64,000 bases of DNA from Methylomicrobium lacus LW14 (GCF_000527095.1 NZ_AZUN01000001.1:3547501-3611500); one strand, 5' to 3'; positions 53,446-62,966 are shown, counted from the first letter of the stretch. The notes: a model not told the origin generated them from the sequence alone. Translations and numbers: made by a program.

Positions 53446-54532
53446 GAGGATGGATGCGGTAATGGAAATAGGCGGCGCAGGCGCCTTCGGACGAAACCAT
53501 GGTCGCCCCCAGAGGCTTGTCGGGAGTGCAGCGGACGCCGAACTCGGGGCATTGGGTCGGCTTGATCAGGCCTTGCAATACGTCTCCGCTACGGCAGAGT
53601 GGCGATTCCTGGGTAGCGATGCCCGCCACCGGAAACCTCTGTTCGGCGTTCCAGTCGTCGTGGTCGGCGTTTAACGCCAGGCCGCTGCCTGCAATCGGGC
53701 CGAGCCCGCGCCAGCTTCTGTCGACCGTATCGAATACCTTCAGCAGCAATTCCTGGGCCGGCAGGTTGCCTTGCTCTTTCACGACCCGGCTGTATTCGTT
53801 TTCGACTTCAAAGCGGCCTTCTTCGAGTTGTTGGACGGTCATATACAGCCCTTGCAGCAGGTCGACCGGCTCGAAACCGGTGATCACGATGGGTATCCGG
53901 TAGCGTGCCGCAATGGGCAGATATTCGTGGTATCCCATGATCGAGCATACGTGCCCGGCGCCGAGAAAGCCCTGTACCTTATTGCTTGGCGAGTGCAGCA
54001 GCGCTTCGATCACCGGCGGCACGCGCACGTGGCAGACCAGCAGCGTGAAGTTTTCGAGGTTCAGTTGTCTGGCCTGATAGGCCGCCAACGCGGTAGCCGG
54101 GGCGGTGGTTTCAAAGCCCACGCCGAAAAACACCACCTGCCGGTCCGGGTTTTGCTGCGCCAGGGTCAGCGCATCGAGCGGCGAGTAGACGATCCGTATA
54201 TCGGCTCCTTGCGCCTTCAGACCGAGCAGATCGCTGGCTGAACCGGGGACGCGCAGCATGTCGCCGAATGAGCAGAATATCACCCCCGGCGCTTGGGCAA
54301 TCGCCAGCGCCTTGTCGATGTATTCGATCGGGGTCACGCAGACCGGGCAGCCGGGGCCGTGGATCAATTCGATCACTCCGTCCAGCAACTGGTCGATGCC
54401 GTACTTCAGCGCGCTATGGGTCTGGCCGCCGCAGACTTCCATGATCTTCCAGGGCCTAGTCGCGGCCGTCTTGATTGCCGCGACCAGTTTTTTGGCGGTT
54501 GCAGGGTCGCGGTATTCTTGCAGATATTTCAT
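53438..54532 (-). CDS. hypD: hydrogenase maturation protein HypD
   Basis: The 364-residue Fe-S protein has the HypD signatures EVCGGQTHSALKYGIDQLL, HGPGCPVCVTP, GFETTAPATALA and a C-terminal Cys set. It assembles Fe(CN)2CO with HypC. It overlaps both neighbours, hypC by 4 bases and hypE by 8. Confidence 0.95.
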   Translation of the reverse strand: MKYLQEYRDPATAKKLVAAIKTAATRPWKIMEVCGGQTHSALKYGIDQLLDGVIELIHGPGCPVCVTPIEYIDKALAIAQAPGVIFCSFGDMLRVPGSASDLLGLKAQGADIRIVYSPLDALTLAQQNPDRQVVFFGVGFETTAPATALAAYQARQLNLENFTLLVCHVRVPPVIEALLHSPSNKVQGFLGAGHVCSIMGYHEYLPIAARYRIPIVITGFEPVDLLQGLYMTVQQLEEGRFEVENEYSRVVKEQGNLPAQELLLKVFDTVDRSWRGLGPIAGSGLALNADHDDWNAEQRFPVAGIATQESPLCRSGDVLQGLIKPTQCPEFGVRCTPDKPLGATMVSSEGACAAYFHYRIHPHV

Positions 54533-54774
54533 CGGTCTTCGCCCGCCGCGTCCAGCTCCCGAAAAGCCTGAAGGCTGGCCTTGGCTTCCTCTTCGTCCAG
54601 CACCGACAGCGCGAAGCCTGCATGCACGATCACGTAATCGTCGACCTTCGCTTCCGGCACATAGGCGAGGCTGATCTCCCGGCTAACGCCGGAAAAATCG
54701 ACCCTTCCGGTACGCGCCAAGGGATCGCTTGCGTTTGAAAGACTGATGATGCGTCCGGGAACGGCTAGGCACAT
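54529..54774 (-). CDS. hypC: hydrogenase maturation chaperone HypC
   Basis: The start at 54774 gives MCLAVPGRIISL with the essential Cys2; an upstream in-frame start would hide it. 81 residues, normal for HypC. It carries the Fe(CN)2CO unit from HypD to HoxH. Only 4 bases separate it from the hypF stop. Confidence 0.95.
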   Translation of the reverse strand: MCLAVPGRIISLSNASDPLARTGRVDFSGVSREISLAYVPEAKVDDYVIVHAGFALSVLDEEEAKASLQAFRELDAAGEDR

Positions 54775-54778
54775 AGAT

Positions 54779-56983
54779 TTATCCGATGTATTTTGTCGCA
54801 TACAGCTGCCCGAGCGCCAGGCCGCCGTCGTTTGGGGGGATGTTTTGATGCCGGAACACCTTGAAGCCGGCGGTTTTTAAGCGTTCGACGGCGGCTTCCA
54901 CCAGACAGGCATTCTGGAAACAGCCGCCGCTCAAGACGATGGTCTGTTCGCCGGCGCGTTTCGCTACCGCCAGGATCATCTCCGCCAGCGTATTATGGAA
55001 TTTTTTTGCGATCAATTCAGCATCACGGTTCGGTATGTCGGCTAAAAGTGCTTCGATCGCGTCTTGCCAGTCGATCACCCGAGGCTCGGTTTCGATGATT
55101 CGGAAGGGGTAAGCGGCGTCAGATTCGCTTCTCGCCGCGCAGCTTTCCAGCGCCATCGCCGCCTGTCCCTCATATTGGTTAAGGTGGCAAAGCCCCAATA
55201 GGCTCGCGACCGCATCGAACAGGCGGCCCGCGCTGGTGGTGCGCGGACAGTTGATTTGTTTCGCCAATACGGGGCTTAGCAACTGCAATTCCGATTCGGT
55301 AAAAGGCAGGAAGTTCAGGTCGAATACGCGCTCCTCGTATATCTCGTGCAGCAGGCCCAGCGCGGCGCGCCTCGGTTCCTCGATCGCCTTGCCGCCGCCG
55401 GGCAGCGAAAACGGCCGCAGATGCGCATAACGCTCGAAGCCGTGGTCGTGAATCCTCAGGAACTCGCCGCCCCACAAGGTGCCGTCGTCGCCGAGGCCGT
55501 TGCCGTCCCAGGCCACGCCGAGCAAGGGCGGCTCCAGGCCGTGCTCGGCCATGCAGGCGAGGATATGCGCGTAATGATGCTGCACTTTTCCGCTTGCCGT
55601 CTGCGATTGCCGCATCGCATACTGGCTGCTGCCGTAGCCGTCGTGCAGGTCGCGCATCAACCTTTGCGGATTGATCCGGTAAAACTGCCGAAGGTCGGTC
55701 AACGCGGCCTCGAATTGCCGCTGCGAAGCCGCGCAATCGAGATCGCCGATATGCGGGCTCAGAATTATTTGCCGGTCATGGCAGACGGCGACCGTATTTT
55801 TTAGATGGCCGCCGACCGCCAGCGCATCGGGCAGCGCCGTTTTCAATAGCACGGGCAGGGGAGCGTAACCTCGGGCGCGGCGCAATACGGTCATTTGACC
55901 GCCGATCAGCCGGACGATCGAGTCGTCCAGCGGGCGCAGGATGGGCCGGTCGTGGGTCAGGAAAACATCGGCAATGTCCGCCAGCCGGTCCAGGGCCTGG
56001 TCGTTGTCGATGCATATCGGCTCGTTCTGGCGGTTGCCGCTGGTCGCGACGACCGCCGCGCCGAATTCGCGCAGCAGCAAATGATGCAAGGGCGCATAGG
56101 CCAGCATCACCCCCAGCAGGTCGGTGCCGGGCGCGACCGCATCGGCAACCTGAGCGCTTTCCCGTCTTCTCTGCAGCACGATCGGCGCGGCCGGCGAGGT
56201 CAGGGTTTGTAGTTCTATTGCATTGATAATGCCTAATTGCTTTGCCGCCGCCAAATCGGCCACCATCAGCGCAAAGGGTTTTTGCGGGCGGTGCTTTCTC
56301 TGCCGCAGGCGTTCGATTGCGGCCTGATTGGCCGCATCGACCCAGAGCTGAAAGCCGCCGATGCCCTTGACCGCGATGATCTTTCCCTTCCGTAAGTAAT
56401 CGCTTGCGGTGAGCAAGGCATCATCGCGCTCGGCCAAGCGCTTGCCGGCCGGGTCGAGCAGGCTCAAGACCGGCCCGCAGTTTGGGCAGGCAATCGTTTG
56501 CGCGTGAAAGCGCCGGTTGTCGGCAGACCGATATTCGCGTTCGCAGTCCGCGCACATCACGAAGCCGGCCATCGCCGTGCGCTCCCGGTCGTAAGGCAGG
56601 CTCTTCTGCATGATGCTGTAACGCGGGCCGCAGTCCGTGCAGCTGGTGAAAGGGTAGCGGTAAAAGCGGCTGTGGGGATTGAATATATCGTTGATGCATT
56701 CCGGGCAGGACGCGATGTCGGGTAAGACGAAGGCCGATGAACCGCCTTCGTCGCGGCTCGCTTTGATCTGAAAATCGGGGTAATGGGCCGCAGGCTGCCT
56801 GTCGACCGTCAGCGAGACGATGCGGGCCAGAGGCGGCAACTGGCTTTGCAGGCGATCAATAAACTGTTGCTGCAAGAAGGGCTCGCCTTCGATCGCAATC
56901 GTCAGCCCTTCGGCGGTATTGGCGGCCCAGCCGTTCTGCCGGCACAGCCCCGCAAGGCGGGCGATAAACGGCCGCATGCCCAC
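54779..56983 (-). CDS. hypF: carbamoyltransferase HypF (N-terminus incomplete from the first standard start)
   Basis: The protein has the zinc-finger pair (CPECINDIF..., CTDCGPRYS, CADCEREY), a YrdC-like domain and the Kae1-like C-terminal domain (HHYAHILACMAEHG). It converts carbamoyl phosphate to the cyanide precursor for HypE. From the GTG at 56983 the first residues are VGMRPFIARLA. The acylphosphatase motif TGYVQGVGMRPF continues upstream in frame to a TAA at 57062-57064 with no ATG, GTG or TTG between. Translation may therefore begin at an AUU near 57028-57031, or the start has been lost. Confidence 0.92.
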   Translation of the reverse strand: MGMRPFIARLAGLCRQNGWAANTAEGLTIAIEGEPFLQQQFIDRLQSQLPPLARIVSLTVDRQPAAHYPDFQIKASRDEGGSSAFVLPDIASCPECINDIFNPHSRFYRYPFTSCTDCGPRYSIMQKSLPYDRERTAMAGFVMCADCEREYRSADNRRFHAQTIACPNCGPVLSLLDPAGKRLAERDDALLTASDYLRKGKIIAVKGIGGFQLWVDAANQAAIERLRQRKHRPQKPFALMVADLAAAKQLGIINAIELQTLTSPAAPIVLQRRRESAQVADAVAPGTDLLGVMLAYAPLHHLLLREFGAAVVATSGNRQNEPICIDNDQALDRLADIADVFLTHDRPILRPLDDSIVRLIGGQMTVLRRARGYAPLPVLLKTALPDALAVGGHLKNTVAVCHDRQIILSPHIGDLDCAASQRQFEAALTDLRQFYRINPQRLMRDLHDGYGSSQYAMRQSQTASGKVQHHYAHILACMAEHGLEPPLLGVAWDGNGLGDDGTLWGGEFLRIHDHGFERYAHLRPFSLPGGGKAIEEPRRAALGLLHEIYEERVFDLNFLPFTESELQLLSPVLAKQINCPRTTSAGRLFDAVASLLGLCHLNQYEGQAAMALESCAARSESDAAYPFRIIETEPRVIDWQDAIEALLADIPNRDAELIAKKFHNTLAEMILAVAKRAGEQTIVLSGGCFQNACLVEAAVERLKTAGFKVFRHQNIPPNDGGLALGQLYATKYIG

Positions 56984-57136
56984 GCCCTGGACATAGCCTG
57001 TAATCGTAATGACAAGATGCTCGGTAATAATATTGAAACCTGTTGAACTAATAACCGGATATTAATACTATTTAACCGCGATCTTGGATAAAAAATAAAT
57101 AGCCGTTTTAAAATCAGACCCAGCCAGGCGGTTCCC

Positions 57137-58924
57137 ATGCGACAGTTCATTCAGCGTCTTGCAGCAAAACACGATTTTCGGCCGACGCACTTGCTGGAAA
57201 TGTTAAGAGCGGTTCAGGCCCGCTACCATCATATTCCGGCCGATGCAGCCGAACTGCTGGCCGAAGTCTTGCGCATACCGCGAACCCGGATCATCGATGC
57301 CACCGAATTCTACAGTTTTTTCTCGACTGATCCCAAGGGCCGTTATGAATTGCTGATCAGCGATTCGATCACCGACCATATGCTGGGCAAGCAGGAGTTG
57401 ATGGCTTATCTGGCGGGTAAACTGGGCGTTGCGGTCGGCGAAGTCCGCAGCGACGGCGTGGTGAGTCTGGACAACACCTCCTGCACCGGCATGTGCGACC
57501 AGGGGCCGGCAGGGCTGGTCAACGGTTACGCCTTGACCCGTCTCGACCGGAGCCGGATCGACCAGATCGCCGAACTGATCAACGGGGAAATTTCGCTGGA
57601 GGAATGGCCGGCCGAGTTTTTTCAGGTTGAGGATAATATCCGCAGGCCGGGCTTATTGCTGGACAGCCCAATTGCGCCAGGCGAAGCATTGAAGGCGGCA
57701 CTCGCAAGAGGCTTCAAGGAAACCCTGATAGAAATCGACAAGTCGGGCTTGCGGGGCAGGGGCGGCGCCGGCTTCAAGACCGCAATGAAATGGCGCTTCT
57801 GCGCCGAAGAGCCGCAAACCGAACGCTATGTGGTGTGCAATGCGGACGAGGGCGAGCCCGGCACCTTCAAGGACCGGGTGCTGCTGAATTCGTTCGCGGA
57901 TCAGGTGTTCGAAGGCATGACCCTGTGCGCCGCGATCATCGGCGCGAAGCAGGGTTTTCTGTATTTGCGCGGCGAATATCTGCATCTTTACGACAAACTG
58001 CAAGCCATTCTGGCAGAGCGCCGCGCGGCCGGACTGCTCGGGGCGGGAATTTTGGGCGGGGCAGTGGATTTCGACATCGAAATCAGGCTCGGTGCCGGCG
58101 CCTATATTTGCGGCGAGGAATCCGCCCTGATCGAATCGCTGGAAGGCAAAAGCGGCATCCCGCGCAACCGTCCGCCGTATCCGGTCACCAGCGGCTATCT
58201 TGGAAGGCCCACGGTCGTGAATAATGTCGAAACCTTCTTTGCGGCATCCGCGATTGCGGTCCATGGCGGCGACTGGTTTGCCGCAAGCGGCACCGAAAAA
58301 TCGCAAGGCAGCAAGATTCTGAGCATCAGCGGCGATTGCGCCAGACCCGGCATTTACGAATACCCGTTCGGCACGACGGTCCGTACCATTCTGGACGACT
58401 GCGGCGCGAGCGACGTGCTCGGCGTGCAGGTCGGCGGACCTTCCGGAACCTTCATTTCCGACCAGGAATTCGACCGCAAGCTGGCGTTCGAGGATCTGGC
58501 TACCGGCGGCTCGTTCATCGTCTTTAACGGCAACCGCGACATTCTGGCCATCGCACATAATTTCACCCATTTCTTCGCGCATGAAAGCTGCGGTTTCTGT
58601 ACCCCGTGCCGGGTCGGCACCTCGCTGCTGCGAAATCAGCTCGACAAGATCACAGGCGGCCACGGCTCGGCTGGCGACGTGGTCGCTCTGGAAGAAATTT
58701 GCCGCCTGATCAAGACGAACAGCCATTGCGGCCTCGGGCAAACGGCCGCGAACCCGGTGTTGACGACATTGGAACGCTATCCCGAGCTTTATCAAAGCCG
58801 CTTGAAGAAAATCAGTTTCGAACCGGGCTTCGATCTTGACGGCGCGCTCGAAACCGCGCGGCGCATGGCGAACCGGAACGATGCGGCGGCGCATTTGCAA
58901 CAAACGGCGGCAGAACATGAGTAA
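57137..58924 (+). CDS. hoxF: HoxF, diaphorase subunit of the NAD-linked [NiFe] hydrogenase
   Basis: The 595-residue protein is a NuoE-NuoF fusion. The NuoF part has the NADH/FMN motif GRGGAGFKTAMKW, NADEGEPGTFKDR, and the 4Fe-4S Cys set (SCGFCTPCRVGTS plus SHCGLGQ). In the NuoE part only one Cys pair (CTGMC) is obvious; the usual C-x4-C position reads ISDSITDH. It exchanges electrons with NAD(H). First gene of the hox run, overlapping hoxU by 8 bases. Confidence 0.94.
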   Translation: MRQFIQRLAAKHDFRPTHLLEMLRAVQARYHHIPADAAELLAEVLRIPRTRIIDATEFYSFFSTDPKGRYELLISDSITDHMLGKQELMAYLAGKLGVAVGEVRSDGVVSLDNTSCTGMCDQGPAGLVNGYALTRLDRSRIDQIAELINGEISLEEWPAEFFQVEDNIRRPGLLLDSPIAPGEALKAALARGFKETLIEIDKSGLRGRGGAGFKTAMKWRFCAEEPQTERYVVCNADEGEPGTFKDRVLLNSFADQVFEGMTLCAAIIGAKQGFLYLRGEYLHLYDKLQAILAERRAAGLLGAGILGGAVDFDIEIRLGAGAYICGEESALIESLEGKSGIPRNRPPYPVTSGYLGRPTVVNNVETFFAASAIAVHGGDWFAASGTEKSQGSKILSISGDCARPGIYEYPFGTTVRTILDDCGASDVLGVQVGGPSGTFISDQEFDRKLAFEDLATGGSFIVFNGNRDILAIAHNFTHFFAHESCGFCTPCRVGTSLLRNQLDKITGGHGSAGDVVALEEICRLIKTNSHCGLGQTAANPVLTTLERYPELYQSRLKKISFEPGFDLDGALETARRMANRNDAAAHLQQTAAEHE

Positions 58925-59633
58925 AACGATCACGATCGACGGCAAGGCCATCCCTTTCACCGAGGGGCAAACGATCATGGAGGCCGCGACCGCGGCGGAC
59001 GTCTACATTCCGCATCTCTGCCATCATCCGGGCTATACGCCGCACGGCAGTTGCAAACTCTGCAACGTCAGGGTCAACGGCAGAATCTGCTCGGCCTGCA
59101 CCTTCCCGGCCGCGGAGGGCCAGGATATTCAGAACCATAGCGAGGAGTTGAACGCCGACCGGCGGCGGATCACCCAGATGCTGTTCGTCGAAGGCAATCA
59201 TCTGTGCCCTGGCTGCGAAAAAACCGGTAACTGCCAGTTGCAGGCGGTCGCCTATCATCTGAACATGCTCGACAATCATTTTCCGCACTTTTATGCGAAG
59301 CGGAACATGGATGCCTCGCACCCTGACGTATTGATCGACCACAACCGCTGCATTTTCTGCACGCTGTGCGTGCGCGCCAGCCGGGAAAAAGACGGCAAGG
59401 ACGTGTTCGCGATCAGCGGTCGGGGCATCAACAAGCATCTGATCGTGAACGCCGAAAGCGGCCTGTTGAAGGACACCGATCTCGAGGCGACCGATCAAGC
59501 CGCCACTATCTGCCCGACCGGTGCGATTCTGATCAAACGCACCGGCTACACGGTGCCGATCGGCGAGCGGGTGTATGACCATAGAGAGATCGATGCAGTT
59601 AGCTTGGAAGAGGAGAGAGGCGAACATGGCTAA
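58917..59633 (+). CDS. hoxU: HoxU, Fe-S electron-transfer subunit
   Basis: The ATG at 58917 overlaps the hoxF end and gives MSKTITIDGKAIPFTEGQTI. The 238-residue protein has a plant-type 2Fe-2S set (HPGYTPHGSCKLCNVRVNG), a His/Cys 4Fe-4S segment (CPGCEKTGNC) and CIFCTLCVRASR. It carries electrons between HoxF and HoxY. Confidence 0.94.
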   Translation: MSKTITIDGKAIPFTEGQTIMEAATAADVYIPHLCHHPGYTPHGSCKLCNVRVNGRICSACTFPAAEGQDIQNHSEELNADRRRITQMLFVEGNHLCPGCEKTGNCQLQAVAYHLNMLDNHFPHFYAKRNMDASHPDVLIDHNRCIFCTLCVRASREKDGKDVFAISGRGINKHLIVNAESGLLKDTDLEATDQAATICPTGAILIKRTGYTVPIGERVYDHREIDAVSLEEERGEHG

Positions 59634-60168
59634 TAGAAAAATCCGCGTCGCCACCACCTCGCTGGCGGGCTGCTTCGGCTGCCACATGTCCTTCCTCGAC
59701 ATCGACGAACGCATGCTGCAATTGGCCAAAGTGGTCGAATTCGACCGCTCGCCGATCACTGATATCGAACACTGCACGAATTGCGACATCGGCCTGATCG
59801 AAGGCGGCGTCTGCAATTCCGAAAACGTGCATGTGCTGCGCGAGTTCCGCAAGAATTGCAAAATCCTGGTCGCGGTCGGCGCCTGCGCGATCAACGGCGG
59901 CTTGCCGGCCTTGCGCAACTTCATCCCGCTGGAAGAATGCCTGCAGGAAGCCTATCTGGACGGCATCGGCGTCGAGAATCCGCAGATTCCGAACGATCCC
60001 GAGTTGCCGTTATTGCTGGACAAGGTGCGGCCGGTGCATGAAGTGGTCAAGATCGATTATTTCCTGCCCGGCTGCCCGCCGTCGGCGGATGTGTTCTGGA
60101 AATTTCTGACCGATTTGCTGGAAGGGCGCGAGCCGTCGTTGTCTTATGAACTGGTGCATTATGATTAA
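59626..60168 (+). CDS. hoxY: HoxY, small subunit of the hydrogenase module
   Basis: The ATG at 59626 sits in ATGGCTAA across the hoxU stop and follows GAGAGAGGCG. The 180-residue protein has the 4Fe-4S Cys pattern of short [NiFe] small subunits: GCFGCHMSFLD, VGACAINGG and LPGCPPS. The short length, lacking the extra ferredoxin-like half, is typical of group 3d. Confidence 0.95.
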   Translation: MANRKIRVATTSLAGCFGCHMSFLDIDERMLQLAKVVEFDRSPITDIEHCTNCDIGLIEGGVCNSENVHVLREFRKNCKILVAVGACAINGGLPALRNFIPLEECLQEAYLDGIGVENPQIPNDPELPLLLDKVRPVHEVVKIDYFLPGCPPSADVFWKFLTDLLEGREPSLSYELVHYD

Positions 60169-60391
60169 GCGATCAGAGACGAAACCTGTTTTGACATCGG
60201 TGCTGACGTGTCCCGAGTGCGGATTTGAAAAACAGGAAATCATGCCGACCGATTCCTGTATTTATTTTTACCAATGTACGAATTGCCAGGCTTTATTTAA
60301 ACCTAAGCAGGGCGATTGCTGCGTCTTTTGTTCATACGGAACGGTTGTTTGCCCGCCGAAACAATTGGGCCATACCTGTTGTTCTGGTTAA
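60161..60391 (+). CDS. GDCCVxC-domain Cys-rich protein inside the hox operon
   Basis: The ATG at 60161 overlaps the hoxY stop (ATGATTAA). The 76-residue protein has CPECGF, YQCTNCQALFKP and GDCCVFCSYG, then a CC near the end. The motif matches the GDCCVxC (seleno)protein family of unknown function. Eleven cysteines suggest a zinc ribbon or redox role. It is 15 bases before hoxH, so it is co-expressed with the hydrogenase large subunit. Confidence 0.85.
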   Translation: MIKRSETKPVLTSVLTCPECGFEKQEIMPTDSCIYFYQCTNCQALFKPKQGDCCVFCSYGTVVCPPKQLGHTCCSG

Positions 60392-60406
60392 ATTTTAGAG
60401 AAGTCT

Positions 60407-61903
60407 ATGTACGAACATTTAGAAACCGCCGAGAACAGCGAAAATCTGAAACGCGTGGTGGTCGATCCGGTCTCGCGCGTCGAAGGCCACGGCAAGGTCA
60501 CCTTATTGCTCGACGAAAACAACAAGGTCAAGCAGGCGAGGCTGCATATCGTCGAATTCCGCGGTTTCGAGCGCTTCATCCAGGGGCGGCCTTACTGGGA
60601 GTTGCCGGTGCTGGTGCAGCGTTTATGCGGCATCTGCCCGGTCAGCCATCATCTGGCGGCCGCGAAGGCGATAGACCAACTGGTCGGCGTCGATCCTGAA
60701 AACCTGACGCCGAGCGCGACCAAATTAAGGCGCCTCTTGCATTTCGGCCAGGTCCTGCAGTCGCATGCGCTGCATTTCTTCCATTTATCCAGCCCGGACT
60801 TGTTGTTCGGCTTCGAAAGCGACATCGGCAAGCGCAACATCATCGCGGTCTTGAACGCCTATCCCGACATCGGCCTGCAAGGCGTCAAGCTGCGCAAGTA
60901 CGGGCAGGAAGTGATTCGGATGGTGTCGGGCAAGCGCATTCACGGCACCGGCGCGATCGCCGGCGGCATGAACAAGTCGCTGACCAAGGGCGAGTGCGAC
61001 ACTTTACTGGAAGATGTCGATCAGATGATTCGATGGGCGGCGGATTCGGTCGCGCTGATCAAAAAAGTGCATTGCTCCAGCCTGCCATTTTACGACGAGT
61101 TCGCGACGATACGCAGCAATTATCTGGGCCTGATTCAGCCAGGCGGCGCATTGGAACTGTATCACGGCGGCATTCGCGCGAAAAACGCTCAAGGCGAAAC
61201 GCTTCTGGATCATTTCGATTATTGCCGTTATAACGAAGCTATTCATGAGGAAGTCCGCTCCTGGTCGTACATGAAGTTTCCCTATCTGTTGTCCGTGGGC
61301 AAGGAAAGCGGTTGGTACCGCGTCGGACCGTTGGCACGGGTCAATAACTGCGACTTCATCGATACACCGATGGCCGAGGCGGCCCGCCTGGAGTTCAAGG
61401 CGCACAGCGGCGAGGCGATGGTGCACAGCACGCTGGCGTTTCACTGGGCGCGCCTGATCGAACTCCTCCATTGCGCCGAAAGCATCAAGATATTGCTGCA
61501 CGATCCCGACATCATCGGGCACGACCTGGTCACCCAGGGCGAAAAACGCTTCGAAGGCATCGGCGTGATCGAGGCGCCGCGCGGCACGCTGTTTCACCAT
61601 TACCAGGTCGATGAAAACGACATCGTGACCAAGGCCAATCTGATCGTCTCGACCACCAGCAACAACATGGCGATGAACGAGTCGGTGCGGCAGGTGGCGG
61701 CTACGTATCTGTCCGGTCGCGAACTGACCGAGCCGCTGTTGAACAACCTGGAAGTCGCGATACGCGCCTACGATCCGTGTTTGTCCTGCGCGACCCATGC
61801 GGTCGGCAAAATGCCGCTCCAGCTTGAGTTGGTCGATGCCGAGGGCCGGCTGGTCGACAAGCTGGTCAAGCACAACGACGGCACCATTGACAGGCATGAC
61901 TAA
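60407..61903 (+). CDS. hoxH: HoxH, [NiFe] catalytic large subunit
   Basis: The 498-residue protein has the N-terminal nickel motif RLCGICPVSHH and the C-terminal DPCLSCATH. HoxW is expected to cut after that His, removing about 34 residues. RVEGHGKVTL is the group-typical opening. It splits or forms H2. It overlaps hoxW by 8 bases. Confidence 0.96.
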   Translation: MYEHLETAENSENLKRVVVDPVSRVEGHGKVTLLLDENNKVKQARLHIVEFRGFERFIQGRPYWELPVLVQRLCGICPVSHHLAAAKAIDQLVGVDPENLTPSATKLRRLLHFGQVLQSHALHFFHLSSPDLLFGFESDIGKRNIIAVLNAYPDIGLQGVKLRKYGQEVIRMVSGKRIHGTGAIAGGMNKSLTKGECDTLLEDVDQMIRWAADSVALIKKVHCSSLPFYDEFATIRSNYLGLIQPGGALELYHGGIRAKNAQGETLLDHFDYCRYNEAIHEEVRSWSYMKFPYLLSVGKESGWYRVGPLARVNNCDFIDTPMAEAARLEFKAHSGEAMVHSTLAFHWARLIELLHCAESIKILLHDPDIIGHDLVTQGEKRFEGIGVIEAPRGTLFHHYQVDENDIVTKANLIVSTTSNNMAMNESVRQVAATYLSGRELTEPLLNNLEVAIRAYDPCLSCATHAVGKMPLQLELVDAEGRLVDKLVKHNDGTIDRHD

Positions 61904-62432
61904 GCCCGTTCTGCTGCTGGCCTGCGGCAATCTGAGCCGGGGCGACGACGCATTGGGGCCGCTGCTGCTTGAATATGTCGAGGGGCATGGCGATTTGAGC
62001 GAAATCGAGCTGCTGACCGATTTTCAGTTGCAGATCGAACATGCGCTGGACCTGGAAGATCGAAAGCTTGTTCTGTTTGTCGACGCTTCGGTAAGCTGCG
62101 CAGGGCCTTTCGAATTGACCGAGCTTGAACCGGCGCAGGATAACAGTTACACGACCCATGCGATGAGCCCGGCGGCGGTGATGGCGGTTTACCGATCGAT
62201 CAAAAAACAGCCGCCGCCTCCGTGTTTTCTGCTCGGCATCAAGGGCGAGTCGTTCGAACTGGGCGAGGAATTGAGCGAAAATGCCGGGAAAAATCTGCAA
62301 CAGGCTTGCCGGTTTGCCTTGAGTCTGTTGAGTCATACCGATGTTGCGGTCTGGCGGCAACAAGCCGATAGCAGGCACCCTCTCGCCGGACGGGGCATGT
62401 TGCCCCGTCCGCAGGATTTGATGGATGCTTAG
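61896..62432 (+). CDS. hoxW: HoxW, hydrogenase maturation endopeptidase
   Basis: The start at 61896 gives MTKPVLLLACGNLSRGDDAL, with the metal-binding Asp of this protease family; a start 33 codons upstream lies inside hoxH. A second acidic site is FVDASV. 178 residues. It trims HoxH after nickel insertion. Confidence 0.92.
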   Translation: MTKPVLLLACGNLSRGDDALGPLLLEYVEGHGDLSEIELLTDFQLQIEHALDLEDRKLVLFVDASVSCAGPFELTELEPAQDNSYTTHAMSPAAVMAVYRSIKKQPPPPCFLLGIKGESFELGEELSENAGKNLQQACRFALSLLSHTDVAVWRQQADSRHPLAGRGMLPRPQDLMDA

Positions 62433-62523
62433 GCGTATCGGCATCGTAAAAACGATGAGAGACGGAATTGCAAATCCCGTCCCGAGAGTTACGGCCATCC
62501 CCGTGAAAATCGATAAGCGAGTG

Positions 62524-62584
62524 GTGGGAGCGACGCCCACGTCGCGACTAAAGCCTCCTGTCGCGACGTGGGCGTCGCTCCCAC
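62524..62584. repeat. 24-bp perfect hairpin between hoxW and hypA
   Basis: The left arm at 62524-62547 and the right arm at 62561-62584 are exact reverse complements (GTGGGAGCGACGCCC...), around a 13-base loop. It looks like a paired REP element (BIME-like). A run of eight T follows, so it could also end or attenuate transcription before hypA. Confidence 0.85.
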
Positions 62585-62611
62585 GGGTGATTTTTTTTGG
62601 AAGCAGTCGTC

Positions 62612-62953
62612 ATGCATGAACTTTCATTGCTCGAAAACGTGCGCGAAATTCTCGAAAGCCACGCGCAGAGCCAGAACTTCGCCAAAGTCACGCGGGTGAC
62701 TCTGGAAATCGGCAAACTGTCCTGCGTCGAACCGGAAGCGCTGCGCTTCGGCTTCGATGTGGTCATGCAAGGCTCGTTGGCCGAAGGCGCCGAACTGGTG
62801 ATCACCGAAGCGAGCGGCATTGGGCTGTGCCGGCAATGCGGGCGCCAGTCGGTCATCGAAACGTTATACGATCCCTGCGCCGAGTGCGGCTGCCCTTATG
62901 TGGACGTCGTCCAGGGCGCGGAGATGAAAATTAAAGATTTGATAGTCATTTAG
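62612..62953 (+). CDS. hypA: nickel metallochaperone HypA
   Basis: The ATG at 62612 gives MHELSLLENV with the nickel-binding His2; a TTG five codons upstream would hide it. The 113-residue protein has the zinc site CRQCGRQ and CAECGCPY. It works with HypB to load nickel. GGAAG stands upstream. Confidence 0.95.
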   Translation: MHELSLLENVREILESHAQSQNFAKVTRVTLEIGKLSCVEPEALRFGFDVVMQGSLAEGAELVITEASGIGLCRQCGRQSVIETLYDPCAECGCPYVDVVQGAEMKIKDLIVI

Positions 62954-62966
62954 TTGCGGAATCATT

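Noticed and set aside
57653..58978. Minus-strand open frame of 441 codons
   Set aside because: It is antisense to hoxF.
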